A stretch of 64,000 bases of DNA, taken from Blautia sp. An249. GTDB taxonomy: Bacteria; Bacillota; Clostridia; Lachnospirales; Lachnospiraceae. Positions 8,656 through 16,756 of this stretch are shown piece after piece. A model generated the notes under the pieces. The model was not told the origin of the DNA and made no database searches. It saw only the letters and a list, made by a program, of their open reading frames with translations. The position numbers were made by a program, and so were the translations under genes. The stretch covers positions 124,001-188,000 of the forward strand of contig NZ_NFJL01000001.1 in assembly GCF_002159835.1 (NCBI RefSeq). The letters run 5' to 3'. Positions within the stretch are counted from its first letter, which is position 1; every line of letters begins with the position of its first letter.

Positions 8656-9705
8656 ATGAAAATAGTATGTATTGGCGATATATTGCTTCCTCCGGAAATG
8701 ATGAAGGAAGGCATAAAAGGGTTTTCCAGATATACCCGGCAGAAATTCTTTTATTTCGGGCCTACCACAAAAGAGGATATGAGAATCTATATTAAAAATA
8801 TGGAACTGACCGGCTCCAGGTGCGTCCCGGTTCCGCAGGAAATTATGGAGGAAATCAAAGATGCAGATGTGATACAGACCCATCAGTGTCCGATACCTTC
8901 AGAAGTTTTCCGGGAAGCAAAAAATCTGAAACTGCTCTTAACCAACCGGGGCGGAATTGAGAACATTGACTTGGAGGCCGCCACAGAGGCGGGAATTCCT
9001 GTGGTGGCCAATCCGGCTCACAATGCCAACGCAGTGGCGGAAATGACCATAGGACTGATGATTGCCGAGATGAGAAATATCGGACGCTGCCATGCAGCCA
9101 TGACCAAGGAGAAGAAATGGAGAGAGAAATTCCCCAACAGCGGCAGCATTCATGAAATCAAGGGCAGAACCGTAGGTCTGATCGGATTTGGGACCATCGG
9201 TCATCTGGTGGCGGATCTTCTGCAGGCCTTCCATGTGAAGCTTCTGATTTATGATCCTTATGCAAGGGAAGAAGAAATACGGGAAAAACAGGGAACGCCG
9301 GTTTCTCTGGAAGAACTGCTTGGGGAGAGCGATATAGTCTCCATGCATGCCAGAGTTTCTGACACTTCCAGAGGTATGATGGGAGAAGAACAGTTTCGTA
9401 TGATGAAGAAAACAGCTGTGTTTATCAATACGGCCCGTTCTCCGCTGATTGATATGAAAGCCCTGTACCGGGCATTAAAGGAAGGATGGATTATGGGGGC
9501 GGCCATTGATAATTATGATGTGGAACCGATTGAAGAAGATAATCCTCTTCTGACCCTGGATAATCTCACTTTTAGCTGTCACAAAAGCGGGGACACGGTA
9601 GAAGCTTTCGCAGACAGCCCGGCCATGGTTCTGGCTGAGGCAGAGAAATTCTTTCACGGAGAGAGACCGCGGTTCTTGATGAATCCGCAGGTTCTGGGAA
9701 AATAA
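8656..9705 (+). CDS. D-isomer-specific 2-hydroxyacid dehydrogenase
   Basis: 349-residue NAD-dependent dehydrogenase. The Rossmann fingerprint TVGLIGFGTIGHLVADLL is followed by an acidic residue for the ribose (YDPY). The substrate-binding Arg lies in NTARSPLID, the catalytic Glu near DVEPIEEDNPLL and the His in SCHKSGDT. These are the features of the SerA/LdhA/GyaR superfamily. GGAAAGGAGAAGG precedes ATG 8656. In this operon it probably oxidises or reduces a hydroxyacid or ketoacid made from the imported sugar. The exact substrate is unknown. Confidence 0.85.
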   Translation: MKIVCIGDILLPPEMMKEGIKGFSRYTRQKFFYFGPTTKEDMRIYIKNMELTGSRCVPVPQEIMEEIKDADVIQTHQCPIPSEVFREAKNLKLLLTNRGGIENIDLEAATEAGIPVVANPAHNANAVAEMTIGLMIAEMRNIGRCHAAMTKEKKWREKFPNSGSIHEIKGRTVGLIGFGTIGHLVADLLQAFHVKLLIYDPYAREEEIREKQGTPVSLEELLGESDIVSMHARVSDTSRGMMGEEQFRMMKKTAVFINTARSPLIDMKALYRALKEGWIMGAAIDNYDVEPIEEDNPLLTLDNLTFSCHKSGDTVEAFADSPAMVLAEAEKFFHGERPRFLMNPQVLGK

Positions 9706-9719
9706 GGGGGGAATGGAAG

Positions 9720-11180
9720 ATGTTGCTGATGGGGCTGGATATAGGGACTCAGGGAGTTCGAGCAGTAGTTACTACAGAAAACGGGGATATTCTGGCCGCC
9801 CATTCTGTAGGATTTGAAATACTAAACTGCAGTCTGCGGGAAGGAGGATACGAACAGGAACCGGAGGTATGGTGGAGAGCAGCCTGTCGGGTTTTAAAAA
9901 GCTGTCAGCAGGAACTGGAAAAGAAACCGGGCACCGATACCAGGATTGCAGCCTTAAGTATTGACGGAACCTCTGCCACCGTACTGCCTCTGGATCATAA
10001 GAATCAGCCGCTTTCTCCGGCTCTTATGTATAACGACACCCGGGCAAAAGAAGAAGCAGAAAGAATCCGGCGGGCAGGAGCCGGTCTGGAGAAAAAGATG
10101 GGCTATCAGTTTCATCCCTCCTTTGCCCTTCCGAAAATCTTATGGATGAAAGAGCACCGTCCCCGGATTCATGAAAAAACGGCCCGGTACGTCCATCAGG
10201 CCGACTATCTCGTGGGAAAACTCTGCGGAATTTATCACGTGACCGATTATTCCAATGCATTAAAAACAGGATATGATCTGGTAGAAGAAAAATGGCCGGA
10301 TTTTTTTACAGAACTGGGACTGGATACGGCGCTGTTTCCGGAAGTGCTTCCTCCGGGAAGGATTATAAAGAAAATAAGTCCGCAGACTGCAGAGGAGCTG
10401 GGACTGAATCCGGAAATGCTGATTGTCTCAGGGGCCACAGACGGATATACATCCGCTCTGGCCGCAGGAGCAGTAAAACCGGGAGACTGGGCTTCTATTA
10501 TAGGAACCACGATGGTTTTAAAAGGAGTAACCCAAAAGCTGTTTCTTCCGCCCGGAGCAGGGACCTATTCCCATAAACTGCCTTCCGGCGCCTGGATGCT
10601 GGGCGGAGCGGCAAATATAGGCGGACGCTGTCTCAACGATGCTTTTCCCAAAGAGGAATTTGAAGAGAGAAATACCCATGTGAAAGAAGTCATTCCCACG
10701 GGAGTCATCAGTTATCCTCTCCATGGAAAGGGAGAACGGTTTCCCTTTGCTGACGATCAGGCAGAAGGTTTCCTTATGGGCGACATCCGGGATGAAAATG
10801 TGCATTATGCGGCTTTAATGGAAGGAGTGGCTTATGCGGAGCGTTTTGCCTTTGAACAGATGGAGGCTCTGGGGGCTGAGGTGGGAGGTACGGTCTATAC
10901 CACAGGGGGAGTCTGCCGCAGTCAGGAGTGGCTGCAGATACGGGCCAGTGTTCTGAACCGGAATTTAAGAGTTCCAAGGATCGTAGACGCTGCCATGGGA
11001 TGTGCCATGCTGGCGGCGGCGGGAACCTGTTACGATACTCTGGAAGAAGCTTCGGAACATATGATTCAGATTCGGCAGGAAGTGCCCCCGGTTCCCGGAT
11101 TGATCCGAAAGTATGAAGAACTTTATCAGAAAGCAAAAGAGGAATACCAGAAGCGATTCCGGACAGGAGGGGGATTATGA
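9720..11180 (+). CDS. FGGY-family carbohydrate kinase 2
   Basis: 486-residue kinase beginning MLLMGLDIGTQGVRAVV, with LSIDGTSATVLPLD, a GATDGYTSALAAG segment and a C-terminal TTGGVCRSQEWLQIRASVL. These place it with xylulokinase-like FGGY enzymes. It differs clearly from the kinase at 7066-8634, so it is not a recent duplicate. Its last bases overlap the mutase start (ATGA), which implies translational coupling. The substrate is presumed to be an intermediate of the same pathway. Confidence 0.85.
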   Translation: MLLMGLDIGTQGVRAVVTTENGDILAAHSVGFEILNCSLREGGYEQEPEVWWRAACRVLKSCQQELEKKPGTDTRIAALSIDGTSATVLPLDHKNQPLSPALMYNDTRAKEEAERIRRAGAGLEKKMGYQFHPSFALPKILWMKEHRPRIHEKTARYVHQADYLVGKLCGIYHVTDYSNALKTGYDLVEEKWPDFFTELGLDTALFPEVLPPGRIIKKISPQTAEELGLNPEMLIVSGATDGYTSALAAGAVKPGDWASIIGTTMVLKGVTQKLFLPPGAGTYSHKLPSGAWMLGGAANIGGRCLNDAFPKEEFEERNTHVKEVIPTGVISYPLHGKGERFPFADDQAEGFLMGDIRDENVHYAALMEGVAYAERFAFEQMEALGAEVGGTVYTTGGVCRSQEWLQIRASVLNRNLRVPRIVDAAMGCAMLAAAGTCYDTLEEASEHMIQIRQEVPPVPGLIRKYEELYQKAKEEYQKRFRTGGGL

Positions 11181-12526
11181 GCATTTATAAAGAATGTGAC
11201 ATCCGGGGAATTTATCCGGAAGAAATCAGCGCCGAAGAGACCTATCACATCGGGCGGGCGCTGGGAACCAGATATGAAAATGCAGCCCTCTGTGTGGCCG
11301 GGGATGTGCGTATTTCCACAGAAGAATTAAAAGAGAGCCTGATTCAGGGCCTGCTGGACTCCGGAATTACTGTGATCGATGTGGGGATGATTGCCACGCC
11401 TATGTTTTACTTTGCCATTGAAGAGCTGGAAGTGGCAGGGGGAATCATGGTCACTGCCTCTCATAACCCTGCTCAGTACAACGGGCTGAAAATGATGTTT
11501 GGAAATATGCCGATTACCGACAGAGAGATTCAGGAAATCCAGAGACTGGTAAAGAGAAAGAAATTTGCAACAGGAAAGGGAGAGCGCATACGAAGAGAGA
11601 TTAAAGAAAGCTATCGCCGCTTCCTGGAAGAAAGCTGCCCCAGAGGAAACTTAAAAATTGTTATGGACTGCTGTAATGGGGTGACCGGCCTGTATTATCC
11701 TCAAATTGCCAGACAGTTGGGATACCAGGTGGTAACTCTTTATCAGGAGCCCGACGGACGTTTCCCCAACCGGAATCCCAATCCCGCTCTTTATACCTGT
11801 CTGGGGGATCTCTGTGAGAAGGTCAGAGAAGAACATGCGGATCTGGGAGCCGCCTACGACGGGGACGGCGATCGGGTGGTCTTTGTGGACAATCAGGGAA
11901 GGGTTCTTCTAAGTGAAGAAAGCTTTGTCTTATACATTGAAGATGCCCTGAGCCGGCAGACGGGTTCTGTTGTTTACGATCAGAAAAGTATGAGTATTGT
12001 TCCCAGGACCGTGGAACGATGCAAAGGCAGAGCGATTATGGAAAAAAGCGGATACGGATTTATTAAAAAACGTTTTCTGGAGAATCATTCCCTTCTGGCA
12101 GGGGAAATCAGCGGGCACTTCTTCTTCGGGGAAATCGGACGGGATGACGGACTGTACGCAACCCTGAAAATGTGTGAGCTGCTTACACGAAAGAGGAAAT
12201 CCCTGGCTCAGATGGCAGATGCCCTGCCTAAGTCCTGCGTATCTCCGGAAATCCGCATGTTTTGTCTCTATGAAACCCAGGATGCGCTCCTTAAAAAAGC
12301 CAGAAAATTTTCTGTGAAATATCCCATCGAAGAACTGGACGGGATTCGGGTAACCTTCCCCCACGGCTGGTTTTTAATCCGCAAGTCTGTGACAGAACAG
12401 GGGATTACCGTACGGATGGAAGGGGAAACCAGACAGGATCTGGAAACCATGAAACAGGAAATTCTGGAAGTGATTCCGGAACTGGGAGGACATGAATATT
12501 TCAAAAAAGGACAGAGAGAAGGCTGA
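11177..12526 (+). CDS. Phosphoglucomutase/phosphomannomutase-family protein
   Basis: 449-residue alpha-D-phosphohexomutase. The catalytic serine loop is TASHNPAQYNG, the metal-binding loop DGDGDRVVF, and the sugar-binding loop GEISGHFFF; the N-terminus MSIYKECDIRGIYPEE is the usual ManB/CpsG form. It interconverts 1- and 6-phosphates (or equivalent) of a hexose. Its place inside a catabolic operon, rather than with sugar-nucleotide genes, suggests it moves the phosphate of a pathway intermediate. The preceding gene overlaps it by four bases. Confidence 0.85.
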   Translation: MSIYKECDIRGIYPEEISAEETYHIGRALGTRYENAALCVAGDVRISTEELKESLIQGLLDSGITVIDVGMIATPMFYFAIEELEVAGGIMVTASHNPAQYNGLKMMFGNMPITDREIQEIQRLVKRKKFATGKGERIRREIKESYRRFLEESCPRGNLKIVMDCCNGVTGLYYPQIARQLGYQVVTLYQEPDGRFPNRNPNPALYTCLGDLCEKVREEHADLGAAYDGDGDRVVFVDNQGRVLLSEESFVLYIEDALSRQTGSVVYDQKSMSIVPRTVERCKGRAIMEKSGYGFIKKRFLENHSLLAGEISGHFFFGEIGRDDGLYATLKMCELLTRKRKSLAQMADALPKSCVSPEIRMFCLYETQDALLKKARKFSVKYPIEELDGIRVTFPHGWFLIRKSVTEQGITVRMEGETRQDLETMKQEILEVIPELGGHEYFKKGQREG

Positions 12527-12533
12527 GGAATTC

Positions 12534-13571
12534 ATGAATGAAAAAAGAGCAGTAGAAGAACTGATTGCCATGTCAGTAAGGGTAGGAAACCGACCGGACT
12601 ATGTACAGGCAGGGGGAGGCAACACCTCGGTAAAGACAGACGGAGGGTGGATGGCAGTAAAGGCGTCCGGATGCCGGCTGAAAGACATGTCAGAAAATTA
12701 CGGCTATGTGGCGGTAAACGCAGAGAAAATAAAAGAGTACTGTCTGCAGGAACATGAGGGAGAAGACTGCAGTAAAAGGTGCATTGAAATTGCTTCGGAA
12801 ACCAGAAGACAGATTTATGAAGAACCAAAGGCAAGGGCCTCTATTGAAGTGGGCTTTCATTCGGTTCTGGATACCTATGTCCTGCATCTTCATCCGGTCT
12901 ATGTCAATGTTTTCCTGTGCGCCAGAGACGGAATGGAGAAAGTCCTGGATTTTGCCAGAGAAAAGAAGATTCCGGCGGCAGGGGTGAAGTATGTCATCCC
13001 CGGCTATGAGCTGACCAGAGAAATCCTGAAAGCCGGACAGGAGTATGCCCGGCAAAACGGCAGATTTCCTCAGGTGTATTTTTTGAAGAACCATGGAATT
13101 ATCACAACCGCTGCTTCCAGAGAAGAGACGGAAGTCCTGATGGATCAGGTCAATGAAGGACTAAAAAGCGCTTTCGGACTGGAAGAGATGGCAATTCCTT
13201 CTGTCATCAAAGGGGAGAAGGGATATAAAAGCAGTCAGGACTGGCTGCTGAAACAGCTAAGGGACAGGGAACTGGTAAACCGGGTACGGTATCAGCCTAT
13301 TTACCCGGATCAACTGGTTTATACAGAGAATGAACTTTCTCTGGATCCCAGTATGCCCGGCAAAATTACGATCACAGAAGAGGGCATATCTTACTGTGCC
13401 GGTGAAAAAGAAGCCATGGCTCTGGAAGAAACCATGACCGCCCTGTTTTATATCCACGATTCCATACGAAAACAGAATATGGAGCCGGATCTTCTGTCAG
13501 AAGAAGAATGCGCCCGGATTCTGGGATGGGAAAGTGAGAAGTACAGAAAAAAACTGATGAAGAATGGATAA
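12534..13571 (+). CDS. Class II aldolase/adducin-family protein
   Basis: 345-residue protein related to the aldolase half of the fused RhaD-type rhamnulose-1-phosphate aldolase/dehydrogenases, but without the dehydrogenase half. Visible features are YVQAGGGNTSVK, the metal-binding HLHPVYVN and KNHGIITT. ATG 12534 is chosen because GAGG lies five bases upstream and it leaves no overlap with the mutase; an in-frame ATG at 12492 would give a 35-base overlap and poor site spacing. It probably cleaves a sugar phosphate made by the kinases upstream, in retro-aldol fashion. It is the last gene before a new promoter. Confidence 0.78.
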   Translation: MNEKRAVEELIAMSVRVGNRPDYVQAGGGNTSVKTDGGWMAVKASGCRLKDMSENYGYVAVNAEKIKEYCLQEHEGEDCSKRCIEIASETRRQIYEEPKARASIEVGFHSVLDTYVLHLHPVYVNVFLCARDGMEKVLDFAREKKIPAAGVKYVIPGYELTREILKAGQEYARQNGRFPQVYFLKNHGIITTAASREETEVLMDQVNEGLKSAFGLEEMAIPSVIKGEKGYKSSQDWLLKQLRDRELVNRVRYQPIYPDQLVYTENELSLDPSMPGKITITEEGISYCAGEKEAMALEETMTALFYIHDSIRKQNMEPDLLSEEECARILGWESEKYRKKLMKNG

Positions 13572-13581
13572 AAGGCAGATA

Positions 13582-13610
13582 TTGAGAATCTTCTTTCGCC
13601 GTGTTATACT
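13582..13610 (+). promoter_or_regulatory. Sigma-A promoter for the TetR-family gene
   Basis: TTGAGA at 13582-13587 and TATACT at 13605-13610 are separated by 17 bases. Transcription would start near 13617, which rules out the GTG at 13611 as a practical start codon and supports ATG 13650. Confidence 0.78.
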
Positions 13611-13649
13611 GTGCCAAAAGAGGGAAGACAGGTAAGGGAGGACCTTTTT

Positions 13650-14294
13650 ATGCACGGCAACTGGAAAAGGGAGAAGAAAGAAGAACTGGTATTTAACCGT
13701 CAGCAGGAAATTATACAGGCCTGTGAAAGATTGTATGCTGCTATGGAGTATGAGGAAATCAATATTAAAGAGATAGCAAAATCTACTTCCATATGCCGTT
13801 CCAGTATCTACAATTATTATAAAACAAAGGATGAAATCTTCCTGGATATACTGAGAAAAGAATATTTCTGCTGGCTGGAGGATTTAAAAGAGGAGATGAA
13901 AAGAGACAAAGAAGGCTCCAGAGAATCGTACTGCCGGATACTGGCGGAATCTGCAGCCCGCCATCCCCGGCTTTTGGAACTGATTTCTTTTCATTATGTA
14001 ACCATAGAAAAAAACTGTTCTCTGGAAAAACTGACAGATTTTAAGAAAGGGATGCTGCCTTTCTGGAATGGAATCAGAGAGAGCCTCCGGGAATATTTTC
14101 CGGAGGCCCCTCAGGAGAAGAAAGAGCATTTTCTTTTGGTATTTCTTTCCCTGCTGCAGGGAATTTATACGATGACAAACCTGTCAGAAAAGCAGCTTGC
14201 CGCCATGAAGCAGGCAGACGGGGACTATGAGAACCCCCGGTTTGTCCCCAGTTTGCAGCAGGCTCTCTATACCTTAAGCAAAGAGCTGCTGTAA
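13650..14294 (+). CDS. TetR/AcrR-family transcriptional regulator
   Basis: 214-residue regulator. The N-terminal helix-turn-helix is visible from about residue 15 to 60 (IIQACERLYAAMEYEEINIK and then STSICRSSIYNYYKTKDEIF), the standard TetR recognition region. The C-terminal ligand domain is not diagnostic. ATG 13650 is preceded by AAGGGAGGA at 13634-13642 and lies downstream of a clear sigma-A promoter. It may control the sugar operon upstream or itself; the sequence does not decide this. It converges on lon with a 12-base gap. Confidence 0.85.
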   Translation: MHGNWKREKKEELVFNRQQEIIQACERLYAAMEYEEINIKEIAKSTSICRSSIYNYYKTKDEIFLDILRKEYFCWLEDLKEEMKRDKEGSRESYCRILAESAARHPRLLELISFHYVTIEKNCSLEKLTDFKKGMLPFWNGIRESLREYFPEAPQEKKEHFLLVFLSLLQGIYTMTNLSEKQLAAMKQADGDYENPRFVPSLQQALYTLSKELL

Positions 14295-14306
14295 AAGGGG
14301 ATTGGA

Positions 14307-16568
14307 TTACAGTAATCGGCCAAGAACGTCGGTTACTTTTTTTACGGGAATGATTTCCAGTTTATCCTTTACTTCATCGGCCACATCTTCCAAATCTTCT
14401 GTGTTTTCATAAGGAATGAATACTCTGGAAATACCGGCTCTCTGGGCTGCCATCAATTTTTCCGGAAGGCCGCCGATGGGCATAACGTTTCCTCTCAGGG
14501 AAACTTCTCCGGTCATGGCGCAGTCCGGATCTGCCGGTTTATCAGTAAGCAGGGATGCCAGAGCCGTGACCAGGGTAATCCCGGCAGAGGGTCCGTCCTT
14601 GGGAACGGCTCCCGCCGGCACATGGATGTGGAGATCCTGGTTTTCCAGTTTCCGGGCTTCTTCCGGATAGAGAGATTTTACCAGGCTTAAGGCAATCTGA
14701 ACCGATTCCTTCATAACGTCTCCTAATTGTCCTGTGATTAACAGGTTTCCTTTTCCTTTTGTCAGTTTGCTTTCAATAAACAGAATCTCTCCGCCGCCTC
14801 GGGTCCAGGCAAGGCCGGTAACCACTCCGGGCTGAGGATCCTGAAGTTTGTGTTCATGATTCATCTGTTTCCTTCCCAGATATTCGGAAAGGTTGTTTTC
14901 CGTAACGGTTAAGTCCCCATCTTCTTTTTTAACCAGTTTTACTGCGGCTGTCCGGCAAAGGGTATCCAGAAGCTTCTTCAGACTCCGGACGCCGGCTTCC
15001 ATGGTATACTCGTCAATAATCTTATAGAGAGCCTCGTCTGTGAGAGCAAGCTTCTCTTTGGGAATTCCCATGGCAGTCAGGGCTTTGGGAAACAGATGCT
15101 TTCTGGCAATCTGGAATTTTTCCACAGCCGTGTAACCGGGGAAGGAAATGACTTCCATACGGTTTAACAGGGGCTCCGGTATGGTATCGGTGGTGTTGGC
15201 AGTACAGACAAACAGCACATTGGATAAATCATAGGGCACATTCATATAGTGGTCGGTAAAGGTATTGTTCTGTTCCGGGTCAAGAACTTCCAGCAGGGCG
15301 CTGGCCGGATCGCCGCCGTAGTCTTTCACCAGTTTATCCACTTCATCCAGCACCATTACCGGGTTAGAGACGCCGGAGCGTTTCATGCCTTCCATGATCC
15401 TTCCCGGCATGGCCCCTATGTAAGTTCTCCTGTGGCCGCGGATTTCCGCCTCGTCCCGGATGCCGCCCAGACTGATGCGGACATATTTTCGGCCCAGAGC
15501 TTTGGCGATGCTCTGTCCGATACTGGTTTTTCCCGTTCCGGGAGCACCCACAAACAGGAGAATGGAACCGTACTGTTTCTTATTCAGAGCCATAACTGCA
15601 AGCTGCTGGATGATTCGTTCTTTTACCTTTTTTAATCCATAGTGTTCCTCATCCAGGATGGCCTCTGCCTTTTCCAAATCAATGGGAGATACCCGGGGCG
15701 TCTTCCAGGAAAGGCTGGTTACAAAATCCAGATAATCGTAAAGAAGACCGTATTCATGGCTTTCTTTTCCTTCCTGGCGCATCCGGTTCAGAACTTTCTG
15801 GGCTTCCTTTTTCGCCTCTTTGTTCATTCCTGCTTTGGCTATTTTATTTTCGAACTTTCTGACGTCTGAGACGTTTTCCGGATGCATATCGTCCAGTTCT
15901 TTCTGCAGGTAGTCGATCTGTTTTTTCAGCGCTGCTTCCCGGTAGAGCTGCTCCTGATCATCCTTCTGGGCGCTTCTGGCCTCCTCGGAAACCTTGGCCA
16001 CTTCAATAAATTCACTGATGGCTTCCCGGATCAGCTCATATCGTTTCTTCTTAGAATCTTCCGCTAAAATGGCATATTTGTCTTCGGCCATCAGGTTCAG
16101 GTAATCCGAAAGGGCACAGACTGTTTCGTTTATGTTTTTTCTCTGTAAAATGAAATTTCGTACCCAGAGGCCAAGCTGATAGGTCTGCACAAATTTCAGC
16201 AGAGCGTTTCGTATCTGACGGAATAACTCTTTCTCTTCTTCTTCCGTAAGATCTTTGATCTCAGGACGGATAGCGGCAGAGGCCAGGATCTGCCCGTCAC
16301 TGATTTCTATATCTGAAATATCCACCCGGTCACAGGTGCGAATCTGCAGAGTCTCCCCATCGCTGCTGCCCTCAATTCTGGCAGAGACGCCGATGGGATG
16401 AAAATCTTCAATAGAAAGAGGTTCTTCCTTCTCCTGCTTTAGAAGCAGAAATAAAATATCTGTTCCTGTTTCCAGAGGTTCCGATTCATAACCCTGAAAA
16501 AAATCTTTTTTAAAGTAATAGGATACCTCTGGAAGCAACAGTAAATCGTATACTGGTCTAATAATCAT
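14307..16568 (-). CDS. lon: ATP-dependent endopeptidase Lon
   Basis: 753-residue Lon protease, near the usual 770-800. It has an N-terminal LON substrate domain, a coiled-coil region around residues 190-240, an AAA+ module with Walker A GAPGTGKTS and Walker B VMVLDEVDKL, and a C-terminal protease domain with catalytic Ser661 (PKDGPSAG) and Lys704 (GLPEKL). It degrades damaged and regulatory proteins in the cytoplasm. The start codon is the complement of 16566-16568, preceded by GGAGGG. The leader holds a CIRCE-like element and two strong dyads, described separately, so heat-shock control by HrcA is likely. Confidence 0.96.
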   Translation of the reverse strand: MIIRPVYDLLLLPEVSYYFKKDFFQGYESEPLETGTDILFLLLKQEKEEPLSIEDFHPIGVSARIEGSSDGETLQIRTCDRVDISDIEISDGQILASAAIRPEIKDLTEEEEKELFRQIRNALLKFVQTYQLGLWVRNFILQRKNINETVCALSDYLNLMAEDKYAILAEDSKKKRYELIREAISEFIEVAKVSEEARSAQKDDQEQLYREAALKKQIDYLQKELDDMHPENVSDVRKFENKIAKAGMNKEAKKEAQKVLNRMRQEGKESHEYGLLYDYLDFVTSLSWKTPRVSPIDLEKAEAILDEEHYGLKKVKERIIQQLAVMALNKKQYGSILLFVGAPGTGKTSIGQSIAKALGRKYVRISLGGIRDEAEIRGHRRTYIGAMPGRIMEGMKRSGVSNPVMVLDEVDKLVKDYGGDPASALLEVLDPEQNNTFTDHYMNVPYDLSNVLFVCTANTTDTIPEPLLNRMEVISFPGYTAVEKFQIARKHLFPKALTAMGIPKEKLALTDEALYKIIDEYTMEAGVRSLKKLLDTLCRTAAVKLVKKEDGDLTVTENNLSEYLGRKQMNHEHKLQDPQPGVVTGLAWTRGGGEILFIESKLTKGKGNLLITGQLGDVMKESVQIALSLVKSLYPEEARKLENQDLHIHVPAGAVPKDGPSAGITLVTALASLLTDKPADPDCAMTGEVSLRGNVMPIGGLPEKLMAAQRAGISRVFIPYENTEDLEDVADEVKDKLEIIPVKKVTDVLGRLL

Positions 16569-16584
16569 AAAAATCCCTCCGTTA

Positions 16585-16611
16585 TCAGCAGTCTATTCAG
16601 GTGAGTGCTAA
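16585..16611 (-). promoter_or_regulatory. CIRCE-like HrcA operator in the lon leader
   Basis: On the minus strand this is TTAGCACTC-N9-GACTGCTGA. The first arm matches the CIRCE consensus in 9 of 9 bases, and the second matches GAGTGCTAA in 7 of 9; the 9-base spacer is exact. It lies just upstream of the lon ribosome site, the usual place for CIRCE. Confidence 0.75.
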
Positions 16612-16629
16612 CTGCTGGTGAAAAAGATA

Positions 16630-16655
16630 GCGAATAAAAATAACTTTTTATTCGC
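16630..16655 (-). repeat. Perfect 11-bp inverted repeat in the lon leader
   Basis: GCGAATAAAAA and its exact complement flank a four-base loop. In the lon transcript it would form an AU-rich hairpin followed by CTTTTTC. It may act as a weak attenuator or a stability element. Nothing here identifies a protein that binds it. Confidence 0.55.
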
Positions 16656-16670
16656 CTTACTTGCTGTTAA

Positions 16671-16703
16671 GACACAGTATCAGTTTGGCACTGACACTGT
16701 GTC
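16671..16703 (-). promoter_or_regulatory. Dyad operator/hairpin at the lon transcription start
   Basis: Arms of 14 bases match in 13 positions around a five-base loop. One half is itself a perfect palindrome, TGACACTGTGTCA, at 16692-16704. The dyad starts right after the -10 box of the lon promoter, so it could be a repressor operator or a 5'-end hairpin in the mRNA. I do not recognise the cognate regulator. Confidence 0.5.
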
Positions 16704-16712
16704 ATTGAAAGA

Positions 16713-16741
16713 AATTTACCATAGAAAACGAAATCTGTCAA
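16713..16741 (-). promoter_or_regulatory. Sigma-A promoter of lon
   Basis: On the minus strand TTGACA (complement of 16736-16741) and TAAATT (complement of 16713-16718) are 17 bases apart. The predicted start near 16706 gives a leader of about 140 bases containing two dyads and the CIRCE-like site. Confidence 0.75.
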
Positions 16742-16756
16742 TAGGTAAGAGAAAAT

